Virus record (IMG/VR): IMGVR_UViG_3300022752_000037
Coordinates: 31,264-95,263 of that record
DNA: 64,000 nucleotides
Strand: one strand, 5' to 3'
Source of the DNA: a virus
Within the stretch, counting starts at the first letter, position 1. The number at the start of each line of letters is the position of its first letter. The notes under the pieces were generated by a model. It saw only the letters and a program-made list of their open reading frames with translations. It was not told the DNA's origin and did no database searches. Positions 16,467-24,969 of the stretch are shown here, in pieces. Position numbers and translations under genes: made by a program.

Positions 16467-18209
16467 CTATGAAGTGAACCTGATAACTCCTGTTCCGCTA
16501 ATAAATGTAGAAATTTTATAAGCTCCTGAAGTCTGTGTAGAAATATTAAGATTTCCGGATATAGTTGTTATAGTAAGTGTATTAGGATATCTAACTTTAA
16601 CAACACCTGATCCGCCTGCTCCAGCAAATGCATTATAATGTGCTCCACCGCCACCGCCACCACCTCCAGTATTAGCAGTTCCTGCTACATTATTTCTTCC
16701 ACCGCCACCAATACCTCCTGAACTATTTGCTGCACCACGATCTGTTCTGCTATTTCCGCCACCTCCACCACCGTAGTAATTGCCATCTATAGGCCATTGT
16801 ACACCATCTCCACCGTTACCTCCTACTGAACTGCCTCCACCGCCACCATTGGATCCAGCTCCAGCACCACCACCTCCACCACCGTTATAAGGTCCACCAC
16901 CTCCACCATTTCCAGCTGTAAATGCTCCATATCTTGTTAACACGCCAGTGCTTTTACCTGTACTCGTTCCTGCTATGTCTGGTCCGGTGGCATTGTCTCC
17001 TCCACATCCTCCTCCAGGATTAGTGGCATTACCTCCTCGTTTACCAGGACTTGAAGTGTCATATAATGTATTTGATCCACCTCTACCTCCCCCGTTTACT
17101 GTTTCAGAGGCAAATATGCTATTTTGGCCTGTACCATTCACTGCTCCTCCTTCACCTATAGTCACAGAATAGTTTGTCGCTGATACTAAAGATAGTGTAC
17201 CGTAGGCAACTTCGCCTGCTCCGCCACCGCCACCGAGATCTGCTCCGCCACCGCCACCGCCACCTACTACTAAAACATCTGCGGAAAAGTTTATTGTAGT
17301 AGAAACAGATAAACTAAATGTACCCGAACCCGAAGTAAATGTCACTATTTTAAATCCTCCTATAGATGATTCGGTATAGACCAAACTCGGAGATGCGGTA
17401 ACTCCGTATGTTAAAGGAATTCGTAAAATAGCCACACCAGATCCGCCATTCGAGCCCACAGCATCTCTGGCACCTCCACCACCTCCACCACCAGTGTTTG
17501 CTTGTCCTGGAGTCGATGTCTGTTGTATACCGCCAGAATTACAAGCAGCTCCTCGGCCACCACCTCCTGTGCCGGCTGTACCTGCCACCATACCTCCACC
17601 GTCATACTGTGCGCCACCGCCACCGCCACCACTATAGTATACTGGGGATCCTGTTATAGACACTTCGTAACCGATTCCTCCGTTTCCTCCTCGACTTACT
17701 CCTCCGCTTATGGATCCATTAGAACCTGCCCCGCCTGCACCACCACCTCCTGCACCAGCTCCTGTGGCGTCACAGTTACCTCCTCCAAAACCTGTTCCTG
17801 CTGTTCCTCCGTCATAACCTTGGCCTGGAGTGCCTGTTCCTCCTGATCCATTAGAACCGCATACTGACCAGCCACCACCTCCACCAGATCCTCCATTTCC
17901 TGCACCTCCACCAGATCCTCCGTTACCGCCACCGATGGCAGTTCTGTTAACGAAAGCTCCTATTATTGAGGAGCTACCTGATGAAGCACCTCCATAAACA
18001 CCTCCAAGTCCAATGGAAAGTGAATAGTTTGCTAAAATCGCAAAAGCTTGGTTTATTTGATAAATGACTCCACCGCCACCGCCACCACCTGATTTTGTTC
18101 CAAAACCACCACCGGCACCACCACCGCCAACTAATAGGAAATCTCCACGTATTATAGCTCTATCTACGGACAATAATGCACGAGACTTAAATCGAGATAG
18201 TTTAGCCAT
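16467..18209 (-). CDS. Glycine-rich tail-fibre adhesin-like protein, two glycine domains
   Basis: This 580-residue protein is made of two similar glycine-rich halves. Each starts with L-L/V-V-G-G-G-G (residues near 25 and near 310) and continues with long runs of G-G-x-G-G-G separated by strand-like segments such as Y-S-L/V-S/T-I-G. Phage adhesins with stacked polyglycine helices are known in T4-like phages (gp38 of S16-type phages), where the loops between glycine helices touch the receptor. This protein probably sits at a fibre tip. The start overlaps the previous gene by eight bases. The codons give the plus strand a striking C-C-A-C-C-G pattern. Confidence 0.7.
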   Translation of the reverse strand: MAKLSRFKSRALLSVDRAIIRGDFLLVGGGGAGGGFGTKSGGGGGGGVIYQINQAFAILANYSLSIGLGGVYGGASSGSSSIIGAFVNRTAIGGGNGGSGGGAGNGGSGGGGGWSVCGSNGSGGTGTPGQGYDGGTAGTGFGGGNCDATGAGAGGGGAGGAGSNGSISGGVSRGGNGGIGYEVSITGSPVYYSGGGGGGAQYDGGGMVAGTAGTGGGGRGAACNSGGIQQTSTPGQANTGGGGGGGARDAVGSNGGSGVAILRIPLTYGVTASPSLVYTESSIGGFKIVTFTSGSGTFSLSVSTTINFSADVLVVGGGGGGGADLGGGGGAGEVAYGTLSLVSATNYSVTIGEGGAVNGTGQNSIFASETVNGGGRGGSNTLYDTSSPGKRGGNATNPGGGCGGDNATGPDIAGTSTGKSTGVLTRYGAFTAGNGGGGGPYNGGGGGGAGAGSNGGGGGSSVGGNGGDGVQWPIDGNYYGGGGGGNSRTDRGAANSSGGIGGGGRNNVAGTANTGGGGGGGGAHYNAFAGAGGSGVVKVRYPNTLTITTISGNLNISTQTSGAYKISTFISGTGVIRFTS

Positions 18210-19215
18210 ACGACGATATATTTCCTAACAGTACAAAAGCTGAACTCTTGTAGTACATTAAGAAACTTATGATATCTTTTTTACTAGCAGAAGGAACAGA
18301 ATTAGCCCATTGTACTGCTGTTGCCGTTGAATTTATGGTAACTGTATTAGGATAATATGCAGTACTGCCTTGATTTACTATAATGTTAAATGATATAACA
18401 CTATTTTCTATAGTTGGTACATTTATAAAATTTGCCTGCCAGTTACTGCTACGACCACTGGTATAAAATAAAAGTCCTGCATTATAATTGTACGTATTTT
18501 GAACACCTAAATCTAAGAAATTTTCGAAACTTGGATTTATTATGTTTATAGTACCGGTCATAACAGCATGAGCACCGCATACATACTTGTAAGGTCCTAT
18601 GATATCAGGAGGAATATTCCAATATAATATACCCGAAGTTTTTGATTGAGCATTCGATCCTGTAGATATGACATCATTAGATCCTACGTGAACTAAACCG
18701 GTATTATAATTTGCAGAAGCAGAAGTCTGAATTACAAAAGGATGTCCGGGGGCGTTTAGATAAAAAGCCACTGTAGTTCCTGCTGTGAATGTTAAGGTCG
18801 GATTGTCTCCAGAATATGAACTAAAAGTGTAGGCTATAGCAGCATTATTTCCCACATCTAATTTAGTTACAGCAGGGTAAACCACTGGTTTCACTATAGA
18901 TGCTATTCCACCACTATCCACTGTTAAAGTAATATTGTCTGGTTTGATACCTCCTAATACAGAAGTTGTAGCTATAGGAATTTCGTCATTAGGAGAAAAT
19001 GTAAATTCTCCTGTAGCACCATTATATGTTAAACTTGATTGAGGAGCAGAACTAGCTGTTAATACACTAAGATCCGATAAAGAAATGCCACCACCACCAC
19101 CGCCTCCCGATGATGAAGATAAAATTCTCCAATATTCTCCGTTCCAAATCCAAGAAGTAGAATTATATGTATAAATGTCGTCTAGTACGGGTGATGATGG
19201 GAAGCTAAAAGGCAT
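18202..19215 (-). CDS. Tail fibre-like protein with a cupredoxin (type-1 copper) domain
   Basis: The 337-residue protein has an N-terminal fibre-like segment (S-W-I-W-N-G-E-Y-W near residue 21), a polyglycine hinge (37-43), and then a cupredoxin-like domain at about 115-228. In that domain H158 lies in A-P-G-H-P-F, and C213, H216 and M219 lie in Y-V-C-G-A-H-A-V-M. This C-x-x-H-x-x-M spacing is that of amicyanin-type blue copper sites. A C-terminal beta-domain follows. The protein is probably part of the virion. Whether it binds copper is not known; the fold may serve only as a scaffold, but all four ligands are present. The ATG lies seven bases after a late box and has no ribosome-binding site. 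Confidence 0.7.
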   Translation of the reverse strand: MPFSFPSSPVLDDIYTYNSTSWIWNGEYWRILSSSSGGGGGGGISLSDLSVLTASSAPQSSLTYNGATGEFTFSPNDEIPIATTSVLGGIKPDNITLTVDSGGIASIVKPVVYPAVTKLDVGNNAAIAYTFSSYSGDNPTLTFTAGTTVAFYLNAPGHPFVIQTSASANYNTGLVHVGSNDVISTGSNAQSKTSGILYWNIPPDIIGPYKYVCGAHAVMTGTINIINPSFENFLDLGVQNTYNYNAGLLFYTSGRSSNWQANFINVPTIENSVISFNIIVNQGSTAYYPNTVTINSTATAVQWANSVPSASKKDIISFLMYYKSSAFVLLGNISSYG

Positions 19216-19222
19216 AATCTAA

Positions 19223-19230
19223 TATTTATT
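19223..19230 (-). promoter_or_regulatory. Late promoter giving a leaderless message
   Basis: AATAAATA on the minus strand ends seven bases before the ATG of the cupredoxin-domain gene. It overlaps the stop codon of the preceding gene. Confidence 0.6.
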
Positions 19231-19702
19231 CGCTAGGATCAAGTGGCCACTGCACGTTCCACGGGAATCCTTCTTGTAGACTAACATCTCTCAGTGCTTG
19301 CCTATAATTTTTATATTCTAATTTCTTTTCTTCAGAAAGCGGACTATCGGGCAGTTGAGACCAATCTGTCATATATAATCGACCATCTCGTAATCTTCTA
19401 ATAGATTCTTCCTGTTCTTTATCTTCAGCTAGGCATTCTTCAGGTGTTTTATCTACAACTTCCCAGTTTTGAAACCAAATTCCATTGTAGGGATTTAGTC
19501 GAGGAGTTCCTTCAACTATTTTTTTATACCGTTCAACAGATGGTTGTTGACTGAATTCATAGATCCCATAACCTAAGGACTGAACCAAAGCAGGGGTAAT
19601 TATTTGATTAAAATTAAAATCAGGAAATAAGTATTCCATGTTTTCTTGGACTAAAGGATATCCCACTGCTAGTTCATTTTCTAACTTTATAAACATTGTC
19701 AT
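19226..19702 (-). CDS. Tail fibre assembly-like protein
   Basis: About 158 residues. The C-terminal half has R-D-x-x-L-Y-M-T-D-W-S-Q-L-P-D-S-P-L-S and Y-R-Q-A-L-R-D, then G-F-P-W-N-V-Q-W-P, a pattern typical of phage tail-fibre assembly/chaperone proteins (T-D-W-x-x-x-x-D, Y-R-Q-x-L-R-D, W-P). Such proteins help fibres fold or stay bound to them. It sits between two glycine-rich or fibre genes, as expected. A TTG at 19708 and ATGs at 19702 and 19696 are all in frame; 19702 is chosen for its distance from AGGA. Two smaller relatives lie at 30468-30797 and 34143-34562. Confidence 0.7.
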   Translation of the reverse strand: MTMFIKLENELAVGYPLVQENMEYLFPDFNFNQIITPALVQSLGYGIYEFSQQPSVERYKKIVEGTPRLNPYNGIWFQNWEVVDKTPEECLAEDKEQEESIRRLRDGRLYMTDWSQLPDSPLSEEKKLEYKNYRQALRDVSLQEGFPWNVQWPLDPSE

Positions 19703-19704
19703 TG

Positions 19705-20601
19705 TCAAATATTTCCTGTGTTATTTGAAGGAAAGCTACGATTCGGTCCCCAGATGATTCTTAACCCTCCCGCAGCAGATTGACCGGAACTTTCGCCGGC
19801 ATAGGCAGCAGACGTAGAACCTCCAGCGCCGCCGCCATACGCTCCGCCACTACCTCCTACAGCAGAATTAAATCCATTGGTGGCCTGTGTACCATTCCCT
19901 CCGCCACTGCCTCCTCCTCCACCAGCTCCTGTTCTTGTTGCGGCAGCGGCACCATCAGCTCCTTGTCCAAGTAATCCAGTACCTCCTCCTCCTCCTCCAG
20001 AGTAGTAACTAGTGTAACCTGCCATTGTAGATCCTCCACCTCCAGCGCCGCCGGATCCAGCTGTTACTGCATCTCGATCTGATTCACCGTTTCCACCGTT
20101 TCCGGAGTATCCACCTGCTCCACCTCCCGCAGAAGCGCTAAAGTTTCCACCGCCGCCTCCACCTTTTCCTCCCGATCCACCCCCGTCTCCTGCGTATCCA
20201 CCACCAATTCCGCCAAATTTTTCACCGTACGGCGCCCCACCTCCTCCTCCTCTTACCGTGGTGGTGTTAATAAAATAACTGTCTGCTCCAGCTGACAAGG
20301 TTGCCCAACGTGATCCTCCAGAACCTCCGCCGCCTATGATTACAAGATAGCCAGTCCCAGGAACTACTGGGATATTATTTTTCCATCCTAATCCACCACC
20401 ACCACCAGCACCTTGGTTAAAACCATTGTAGCCAAATCCTGCTACAGATCCACCACCACCACCAATAGCTACAACATGCACTTTAGTTACACCCGCAGGT
20501 GCAGTAAATGTATAAGTACCTGGAGTTGTATACTGTACTTGTCCTGTAGGACCGCCTTCAATAGAATACGATCCAAGAGCTAGTCCTAATTTTCCGCCCA
20601 T
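19705..20601 (-). CDS. Glycine-rich tail-fibre adhesin-like protein
   Basis: About 298 residues, with the same build as each half of the 580-residue glycine-rich protein: a short strand segment (Y-T-F-T-A-P-A-G-V-T-K-V), then V-V-A-I-G-G-G-G-G and many polyglycine runs with serine/aromatic loops, ending W-G-P-N-R-S-F-P-S-N. The ATG at 20601 is chosen because it overlaps the stop of the upstream fibre gene (TAATG) and has AGGAAT upstream; the in-frame start at 20631 lies within that gene. A role in receptor binding at a fibre tip is inferred from composition and neighbours. Confidence 0.7.
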   Translation of the reverse strand: MGGKLGLALGSYSIEGGPTGQVQYTTPGTYTFTAPAGVTKVHVVAIGGGGGSVAGFGYNGFNQGAGGGGGLGWKNNIPVVPGTGYLVIIGGGGSGGSRWATLSAGADSYFINTTTVRGGGGGAPYGEKFGGIGGGYAGDGGGSGGKGGGGGGNFSASAGGGAGGYSGNGGNGESDRDAVTAGSGGAGGGGSTMAGYTSYYSGGGGGGTGLLGQGADGAAAATRTGAGGGGGSGGGNGTQATNGFNSAVGGSGGAYGGGAGGSTSAAYAGESSGQSAAGGLRIIWGPNRSFPSNNTGNI

Positions 20602-22355
20602 TAAGTAATTCCTATTCCTGTAATATACCAAATATCTTGTGCAACCTTTAGTAACGTAGCTAGCCCATTTGCTGCCATAGTCCTGTTACCGGTAGTAGTT
20701 GTATTGGCTAATTTTAGAGTTACTCCTGTACCTTGAATTATTGTAAAAGATGACCCGCTGCTAACAATAGAAATAACAGTGCCTATTGGAAATGGTACGC
20801 TAGCATTTGGCGGCACAGTGATGTTAGATGCTAGATATAAATGTTTTCCATTATCAGAAGCAATGAGAGTTCCGGTAGCATTTGAGCTTTGAGGCATATT
20901 TCTAAAACCTATTTCGTAGGCATTTGTACCATCTGAAATAGTGCTAGAGTTAGAAATAGCTACTCCAGTTAAACTACCATTTGTTATTGTTGGTGTATCA
21001 ATAGTTGGAGTATTAATTGTTGGGGTTGTTAAGGTCTTGTTTGTCAGTGTCTCAGTACCGGCAGTACTGACAAAATTAGCATTGCTACAAGCTGTATTAA
21101 ATTCTGCTAATGTTCCTGTAAGAGTATTATTTGATAAATTAATTGATTTATTTGTTAATCCTTGACTTCCATCTGTAATAACTATGTTATTCACATTACC
21201 TGTAAATGCATTTGTAACAGATATAATACCATTTGTTATACTAATTGTTGTACCATCTATTTTTACGCCGCCTAACTGGGAAGTGCTAGCTGTGGGTAAT
21301 GTGTAAGTAGGGCTACTAGGCTGTATCCATTCCGACCCTGTATATATTACGAAATTACCAGATCCACTGTCTAACCATGCAGATCCTATACTAGGACTAG
21401 ATGGAGTATTATCACTTACAGTAATTGTTCCTCCTATTTCTCCTTGAACTGCGCTTATTATTCCATTGCTAATAGTTATTGTAGTTCCGTCTACTATAAC
21501 TCCGCCTTTTTGAGTTGTACTAGCTGTGGCCAATGATATAGTGCCACTACTATTATTTAATCCACTCGAAGCTACATTAGGTACAATAACTCCGCCTCTG
21601 GTTGAACTTGTAGCAGCAGGCAGTGTATATTGAGTAGGAATATCTGAAGCTAGTGGAACAGGAGTCCATTGTCCGCTGTGAGCAAAATAAATCCGACCTT
21701 CATTATGACAATGTGCTATCATTCCATGCCATGTACTAGCACTAACTTCTGATTCTAATTGTGCTAAACTGTTCCAATGAAATCTTATTTTATTCTTTTG
21801 AGCAGTAACTTGTATTCGTCCATCTACTTTAAATTCACCGCTACTACCAGTTCCTGACCATGTTACCTGACTCTGATCACTAACTGTGTCTCCTGGAAGA
21901 GCATAATAGGCAAAGCGTCCTTCTTGCAGAGTAGGACTAACTGTTCCACTTCCTGCTCCACCGCCTGTGCCGCCAGTAGTCCATGGAACATGACTTGGTT
22001 GAATCCATTGATAGCTATTACCATCGTAATAATAAACATAAAGTTTACCATTTGTAGTGTTAAGCCATATGGCTCCTGATTCTAAATCTTCTGTAGGTGC
22101 TGTATCAGAAACCGTTATACTTGCACTGCCTGTACCACCACCTGCATCTTCTAACTTGGCTAAAAATGCTGCTGTACTTACATTGCTTAGATCATCATGG
22201 GCAAGGGCGAATCCTCCCTTGGTAGTTCCATCCATTATGTTTAGAGTTTTTTTGGTAGTATTATACCAAATTACTCCGCTTTCAGATAAACGACGTTCAA
22301 TGTCATCATCGTCTTTGCCTCGTACTCGTAGATACCTTAAAGGTAAAACTGCCAT
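20601..22355 (-). CDS. Tail fibre protein
   Basis: This 584-residue protein starts M-A-V-L-P-L-R-Y-L-R-V-R-G and has repeats T-S-T/Q-x-G-G-V-x-V/I-D-G-T-T-I-x-I-x-N-G-I-I-S, typical of trimeric fibre shafts, plus segments such as G-A-I/S-W-L-N/D-T/S-x-x-G that recur in fibre N-terminal regions. The last 80 residues are strand-rich and end Y-I-T-G-I-G-I-T, like fibre ends of related phages. It is the first gene of its transcript, read from a late promoter at 22377-22384, and is coupled to the glycine-rich gene that follows. No enzyme motif is visible. Confidence 0.8.
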   Translation of the reverse strand: MAVLPLRYLRVRGKDDDDIERRLSESGVIWYNTTKKTLNIMDGTTKGGFALAHDDLSNVSTAAFLAKLEDAGGGTGSASITVSDTAPTEDLESGAIWLNTTNGKLYVYYYDGNSYQWIQPSHVPWTTGGTGGGAGSGTVSPTLQEGRFAYYALPGDTVSDQSQVTWSGTGSSGEFKVDGRIQVTAQKNKIRFHWNSLAQLESEVSASTWHGMIAHCHNEGRIYFAHSGQWTPVPLASDIPTQYTLPAATSSTRGGVIVPNVASSGLNNSSGTISLATASTTQKGGVIVDGTTITISNGIISAVQGEIGGTITVSDNTPSSPSIGSAWLDSGSGNFVIYTGSEWIQPSSPTYTLPTASTSQLGGVKIDGTTISITNGIISVTNAFTGNVNNIVITDGSQGLTNKSINLSNNTLTGTLAEFNTACSNANFVSTAGTETLTNKTLTTPTINTPTIDTPTITNGSLTGVAISNSSTISDGTNAYEIGFRNMPQSSNATGTLIASDNGKHLYLASNITVPPNASVPFPIGTVISIVSSGSSFTIIQGTGVTLKLANTTTTGNRTMAANGLATLLKVAQDIWYITGIGIT

Positions 22356-22363
22356 AAAATACT

Positions 22364-22384
22364 CTCTTAATAAGAGTATTTATT
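22364..22384 (-). promoter_or_regulatory. Late promoter with attached palindrome (copy 2)
   Basis: AATAAATA (22377-22384) followed by CTCTTATTAAGAG (22364-22376) on the minus strand. It is identical over 21 bases to the copy at 16424-16444. Confidence 0.7.
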
Positions 22385-22389
22385 TGTTT

Positions 22390-23055
22390 TTAAACTACTT
22401 TTGCTTGCCCATTATAGGTCAGTTGACCAGCAGCTGGATCATCGTAATAAAAATCAGGATTTCCATTAAAATCAACATTTAAAGTCCTACGTAATCCATC
22501 TCCTTGAGGATACACACCATGAGGAATCCAGCTTGGAAAAATTACTAAACTGCCTCTTCCTGGTACAAAATGCATAGTTCGTGTGCGTGGAATACTTAGG
22601 CTTGAATAGCTATCTGAATGAAATACAAAGTAAATTTGCCCCTCGGGATCATTAGGTTTGTCCGGAACATTGAGATATAACACACTGCTTATATTATTTG
22701 GTCCATGATCGTGTAGAGTATGATAGCTTCCCTTTTCTCCTGTTACCATCCATGCTGAATAAGCATGTATTTTTTTCCAATTATCAGGCATTTTTCCATG
22801 ATGAATTAACTGTCGTTGAACCATGTTTTCTAAATATACTTTTAGTTTGGGCCATAACTTGGGTTCTGTAATTGTAGACCCAGGTAACCATCGTGGAGGA
22901 ATTATATAATTTTGTACTGATCCTATACCTTTAGCACTAGTGTACATATTAAAATTTGTTGTATCAACCTGTTGGGCCAACTCATCATAAAAATGTAAAT
23001 CTTCAACAAAATCTATGATAACCCAGTTTAATCCTTCTTGAATTAATTGACTCAT
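22390..23055 (-). CDS. 2OG-Fe(II) oxygenase-like protein of the halogenase cassette
   Basis: This 221-residue protein has H-T-L-H-D-H-G-P-N-N-I-S-S-V-L-Y-L at about residues 112-128 and L-V-I-F-P-S-W-I-P-H-G (H179), followed by L-R-R-T-L-N-V-D-F-N (R189/R190). This is the double-stranded beta-helix pattern of 2OG-Fe(II) oxygenases: first histidines, a distal histidine after F-P-S-W, and an arginine for 2-oxoglutarate. It differs clearly from the oxygenase at 9911-10531. The start overlaps the halogenase stop region (TAATG), so it is made with the halogenase and is the last gene of the cassette. Hydroxylation of the same target is a reasonable guess only. Confidence 0.75.
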   Translation of the reverse strand: MSQLIQEGLNWVIIDFVEDLHFYDELAQQVDTTNFNMYTSAKGIGSVQNYIIPPRWLPGSTITEPKLWPKLKVYLENMVQRQLIHHGKMPDNWKKIHAYSAWMVTGEKGSYHTLHDHGPNNISSVLYLNVPDKPNDPEGQIYFVFHSDSYSSLSIPRTRTMHFVPGRGSLVIFPSWIPHGVYPQGDGLRRTLNVDFNGNPDFYYDDPAAGQLTYNGQAKVV

Positions 23056-24524
23056 TATGACTCCGGGTTATCTATTATCCACTGTAATGCTGTTCTGTGA
23101 TCTACTAATTTTTCGTTTTCAGGTAAATTTATAAGATTGTGTAGATTAAATTTTATGCTTTCAATAATGTGATCAGGCTGCTCATTTAAATCTTTGAGAG
23201 CTACTTCTTTATCTATTAGACCTAATCCATGCATAACTAAAATCCAATTAGCTTCCTTAAATAACACTTGTCTATTAGAAAAATCACTTATACTGGGCAT
23301 TTTTAATTTATACAGTTCTAATTTTTCTTCTAATCCTGGAGTAAGCAAAATGTCTCCTACAGATTTCCAAAAATCTGTATCATTTCTACGACTTATATAA
23401 TGAAGTTGGACAAAATCAAAAATATTTTCTACTATATCTTTTGAATTTTCATTAAACACATTTTCGCAATAAGTTCTGTTAGGAACATAACTGTTTAACA
23501 ATCTACCTAACAATAACGCTTGTTGAATACTTGTTCCGATACTACTTGCTTCTAATGGTTCTACAAAACTTGAACTTAATCCTATAGCTACACAATTTTT
23601 TGTCCAGCTTTTTTCCAAGTATCCTGCATCAAATTTTATTTTCTTTGCAACATTGATACTGGTTCCATACAGTCTTTCTACTTCAGTTTGAGCTTGATCA
23701 AAGTTGATAAAACTGTCGTTAAAAACATAACCGTTACCGTGTCTATCTTGAGTAGGAATTCTCCATAACCATCCTGCATTCATTGCTCTACTTATAGTAT
23801 AACTGGCTATTTGTTCCGTTCTTTCTGTAGGAAAAGCTATGGCACTATTCATGGGTAAATATTTTCCATAACTAATCCATTTTACTGCTAATGCTTTTTC
23901 CATTATAAATCGATGAAAACCAGTGCTATCAACATAAAAGTCGTATAAAAGTTCTTGATCTTCCGTAGTTTTAAGACTGTGAACAAATCCTTGTTGGTTT
24001 AAATTTACTGTTTTAATCTCTGCTTTTACTATATTAATATTTCTTTTTTCACATAGTCTATGAAGATAATCATTTAATTTAAATGTGTTAAAATGAAACT
24101 GATTAATTCCCCAATAAGGTTGTCTATGTAAACTTTGTTCTATATAACTATGTGTCAGTCCGTTTTCAGCTGCCCCGTTGGCAATAAGATAGCTGTAGAT
24201 AAATTTACTTCCTGTCTGACTTTCTATATTAAAACTACTGCTTACGTTTTGAATATAGTGTTTTCCGTCTCCTTGCCAATTAATAAAATTAATTCCGTAT
24301 TTAAAAGTAGCATCAGTTTCTTTAACAAGTTCATGAAGTTTAATATCACAGTGAACCATGAACTGAGCCCAATGTTCAGTGCTGCCTTCACCTACTCCTA
24401 CTATACCGATCTTATCTGACTCTACTAGGTCAATTTTTAATTTGGGGTAATCCTTTCGTAGAACAAGAGCTGTAATAAGCCCTGCTGTTCCTCCTCCTAC
24501 AATGGCCAAGTTATTAATTTGCAT
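23055..24524 (-). CDS. Flavin-dependent halogenase (tryptophan halogenase family)
   Basis: This 489-residue protein has the FAD motif G-G-G-T-A-G-L at residues 10-16, G-V-G-E-G-S-T at 43-49, the catalytic lysine (K75) in A-T-F-K-Y-G-I-N-F-I-N-W, the halogenase signature W-L-W-R-I-P at 252-257 (W-x-W-x-I-P), and E325 in F-V-E-P-L-E-A-S-S-I, equal to the second catalytic residue of PrnA-type enzymes. These enzymes use FADH2, oxygen and a halide to make a hypohalous species that the lysine passes to the substrate. A marine phage enzyme of this family (VirX1) is known to halogenate several small substrates. All key residues are intact. The natural target is unknown. It overlaps the upstream methyltransferase-like gene by 11 bases. 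Confidence 0.9.
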   Translation of the reverse strand: MQINNLAIVGGGTAGLITALVLRKDYPKLKIDLVESDKIGIVGVGEGSTEHWAQFMVHCDIKLHELVKETDATFKYGINFINWQGDGKHYIQNVSSSFNIESQTGSKFIYSYLIANGAAENGLTHSYIEQSLHRQPYWGINQFHFNTFKLNDYLHRLCEKRNINIVKAEIKTVNLNQQGFVHSLKTTEDQELLYDFYVDSTGFHRFIMEKALAVKWISYGKYLPMNSAIAFPTERTEQIASYTISRAMNAGWLWRIPTQDRHGNGYVFNDSFINFDQAQTEVERLYGTSINVAKKIKFDAGYLEKSWTKNCVAIGLSSSFVEPLEASSIGTSIQQALLLGRLLNSYVPNRTYCENVFNENSKDIVENIFDFVQLHYISRRNDTDFWKSVGDILLTPGLEEKLELYKLKMPSISDFSNRQVLFKEANWILVMHGLGLIDKEVALKDLNEQPDHIIESIKFNLHNLINLPENEKLVDHRTALQWIIDNPES

Positions 24525-24969
24525 ATTCTATCTCATCTGGTGCAGGTAATTCACAAGTGTGTATGGTTTGATAGGTTAAATATAAACTGTTTATGTAATC
24601 AAACATTAAATTGAGATGCCATTCTAATCCTTGTTTTTTCCAAGGAGTTTTCCAATGATTTTTAATCAAACCAGGCACATCATATTTTTGCTCTACGATT
24701 ATAACTGTGGAAGATATTAATCTTAAATTTTTAATAAGATCTACAGGATCGTCAATTTCTTCTAAAATTTCATTTAAGATCACATAATCAAATTTCATAT
24801 CTGATTTATAAGTAAACTTATTGTCCTGATATAAATCATCCATATTCACACATACATAGATATCCGCATCTTGTTCTATAAGTTTACTATGATCTTTAAT
24901 AGATAAAATTTTTTTACTTTTTTTTATTTTATCTGCTAAAATTTCATCAATTGTAAGAAATTCTGACAT
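24514..24969 (-). CDS. Methyltransferase-like protein lacking a normal SAM motif I
   Basis: This 151-residue protein resembles the second half of a class I methyltransferase: F-D-Y-V-I-L-N-E-I-L-E-E-I-D-D-P-V-D-L-I (residues 60-79) matches the post-III region F-D-V-V-I-x-x-E-V-L-E-H-x-x-D-P. Where the SAM-binding G-x-G-x-G loop should be it has I-L-S-I-K-D-H-S-K, so binding of SAM is doubtful. The protein is also shorter than usual. It may be a pseudoenzyme partner of the fused methyltransferase encoded next to it, or a remnant. It sits directly after the U32-methyltransferase gene and overlaps the halogenase gene. Confidence 0.6.
   Translation of the reverse strand: MSEFLTIDEILADKIKKSKKILSIKDHSKLIEQDADIYVCVNMDDLYQDNKFTYKSDMKFDYVILNEILEEIDDPVDLIKNLRLISSTVIIVEQKYDVPGLIKNHWKTPWKKQGLEWHLNLMFDYINSLYLTYQTIHTCELPAPDEIEYAN

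Noticed and set aside
16467-20601. Plus-strand open frames rich in proline, threonine and cysteine
   Set aside because: They are shadows of the glycine-rich minus-strand genes, caused by GGN codons; they lack ribosome-binding sites and sensible protein composition.
23055-24524. Ordinary FAD monooxygenase instead of a halogenase
   Set aside because: W-L-W-R-I-P, the catalytic lysine context and the E325 context are specific for flavin-dependent halogenases.
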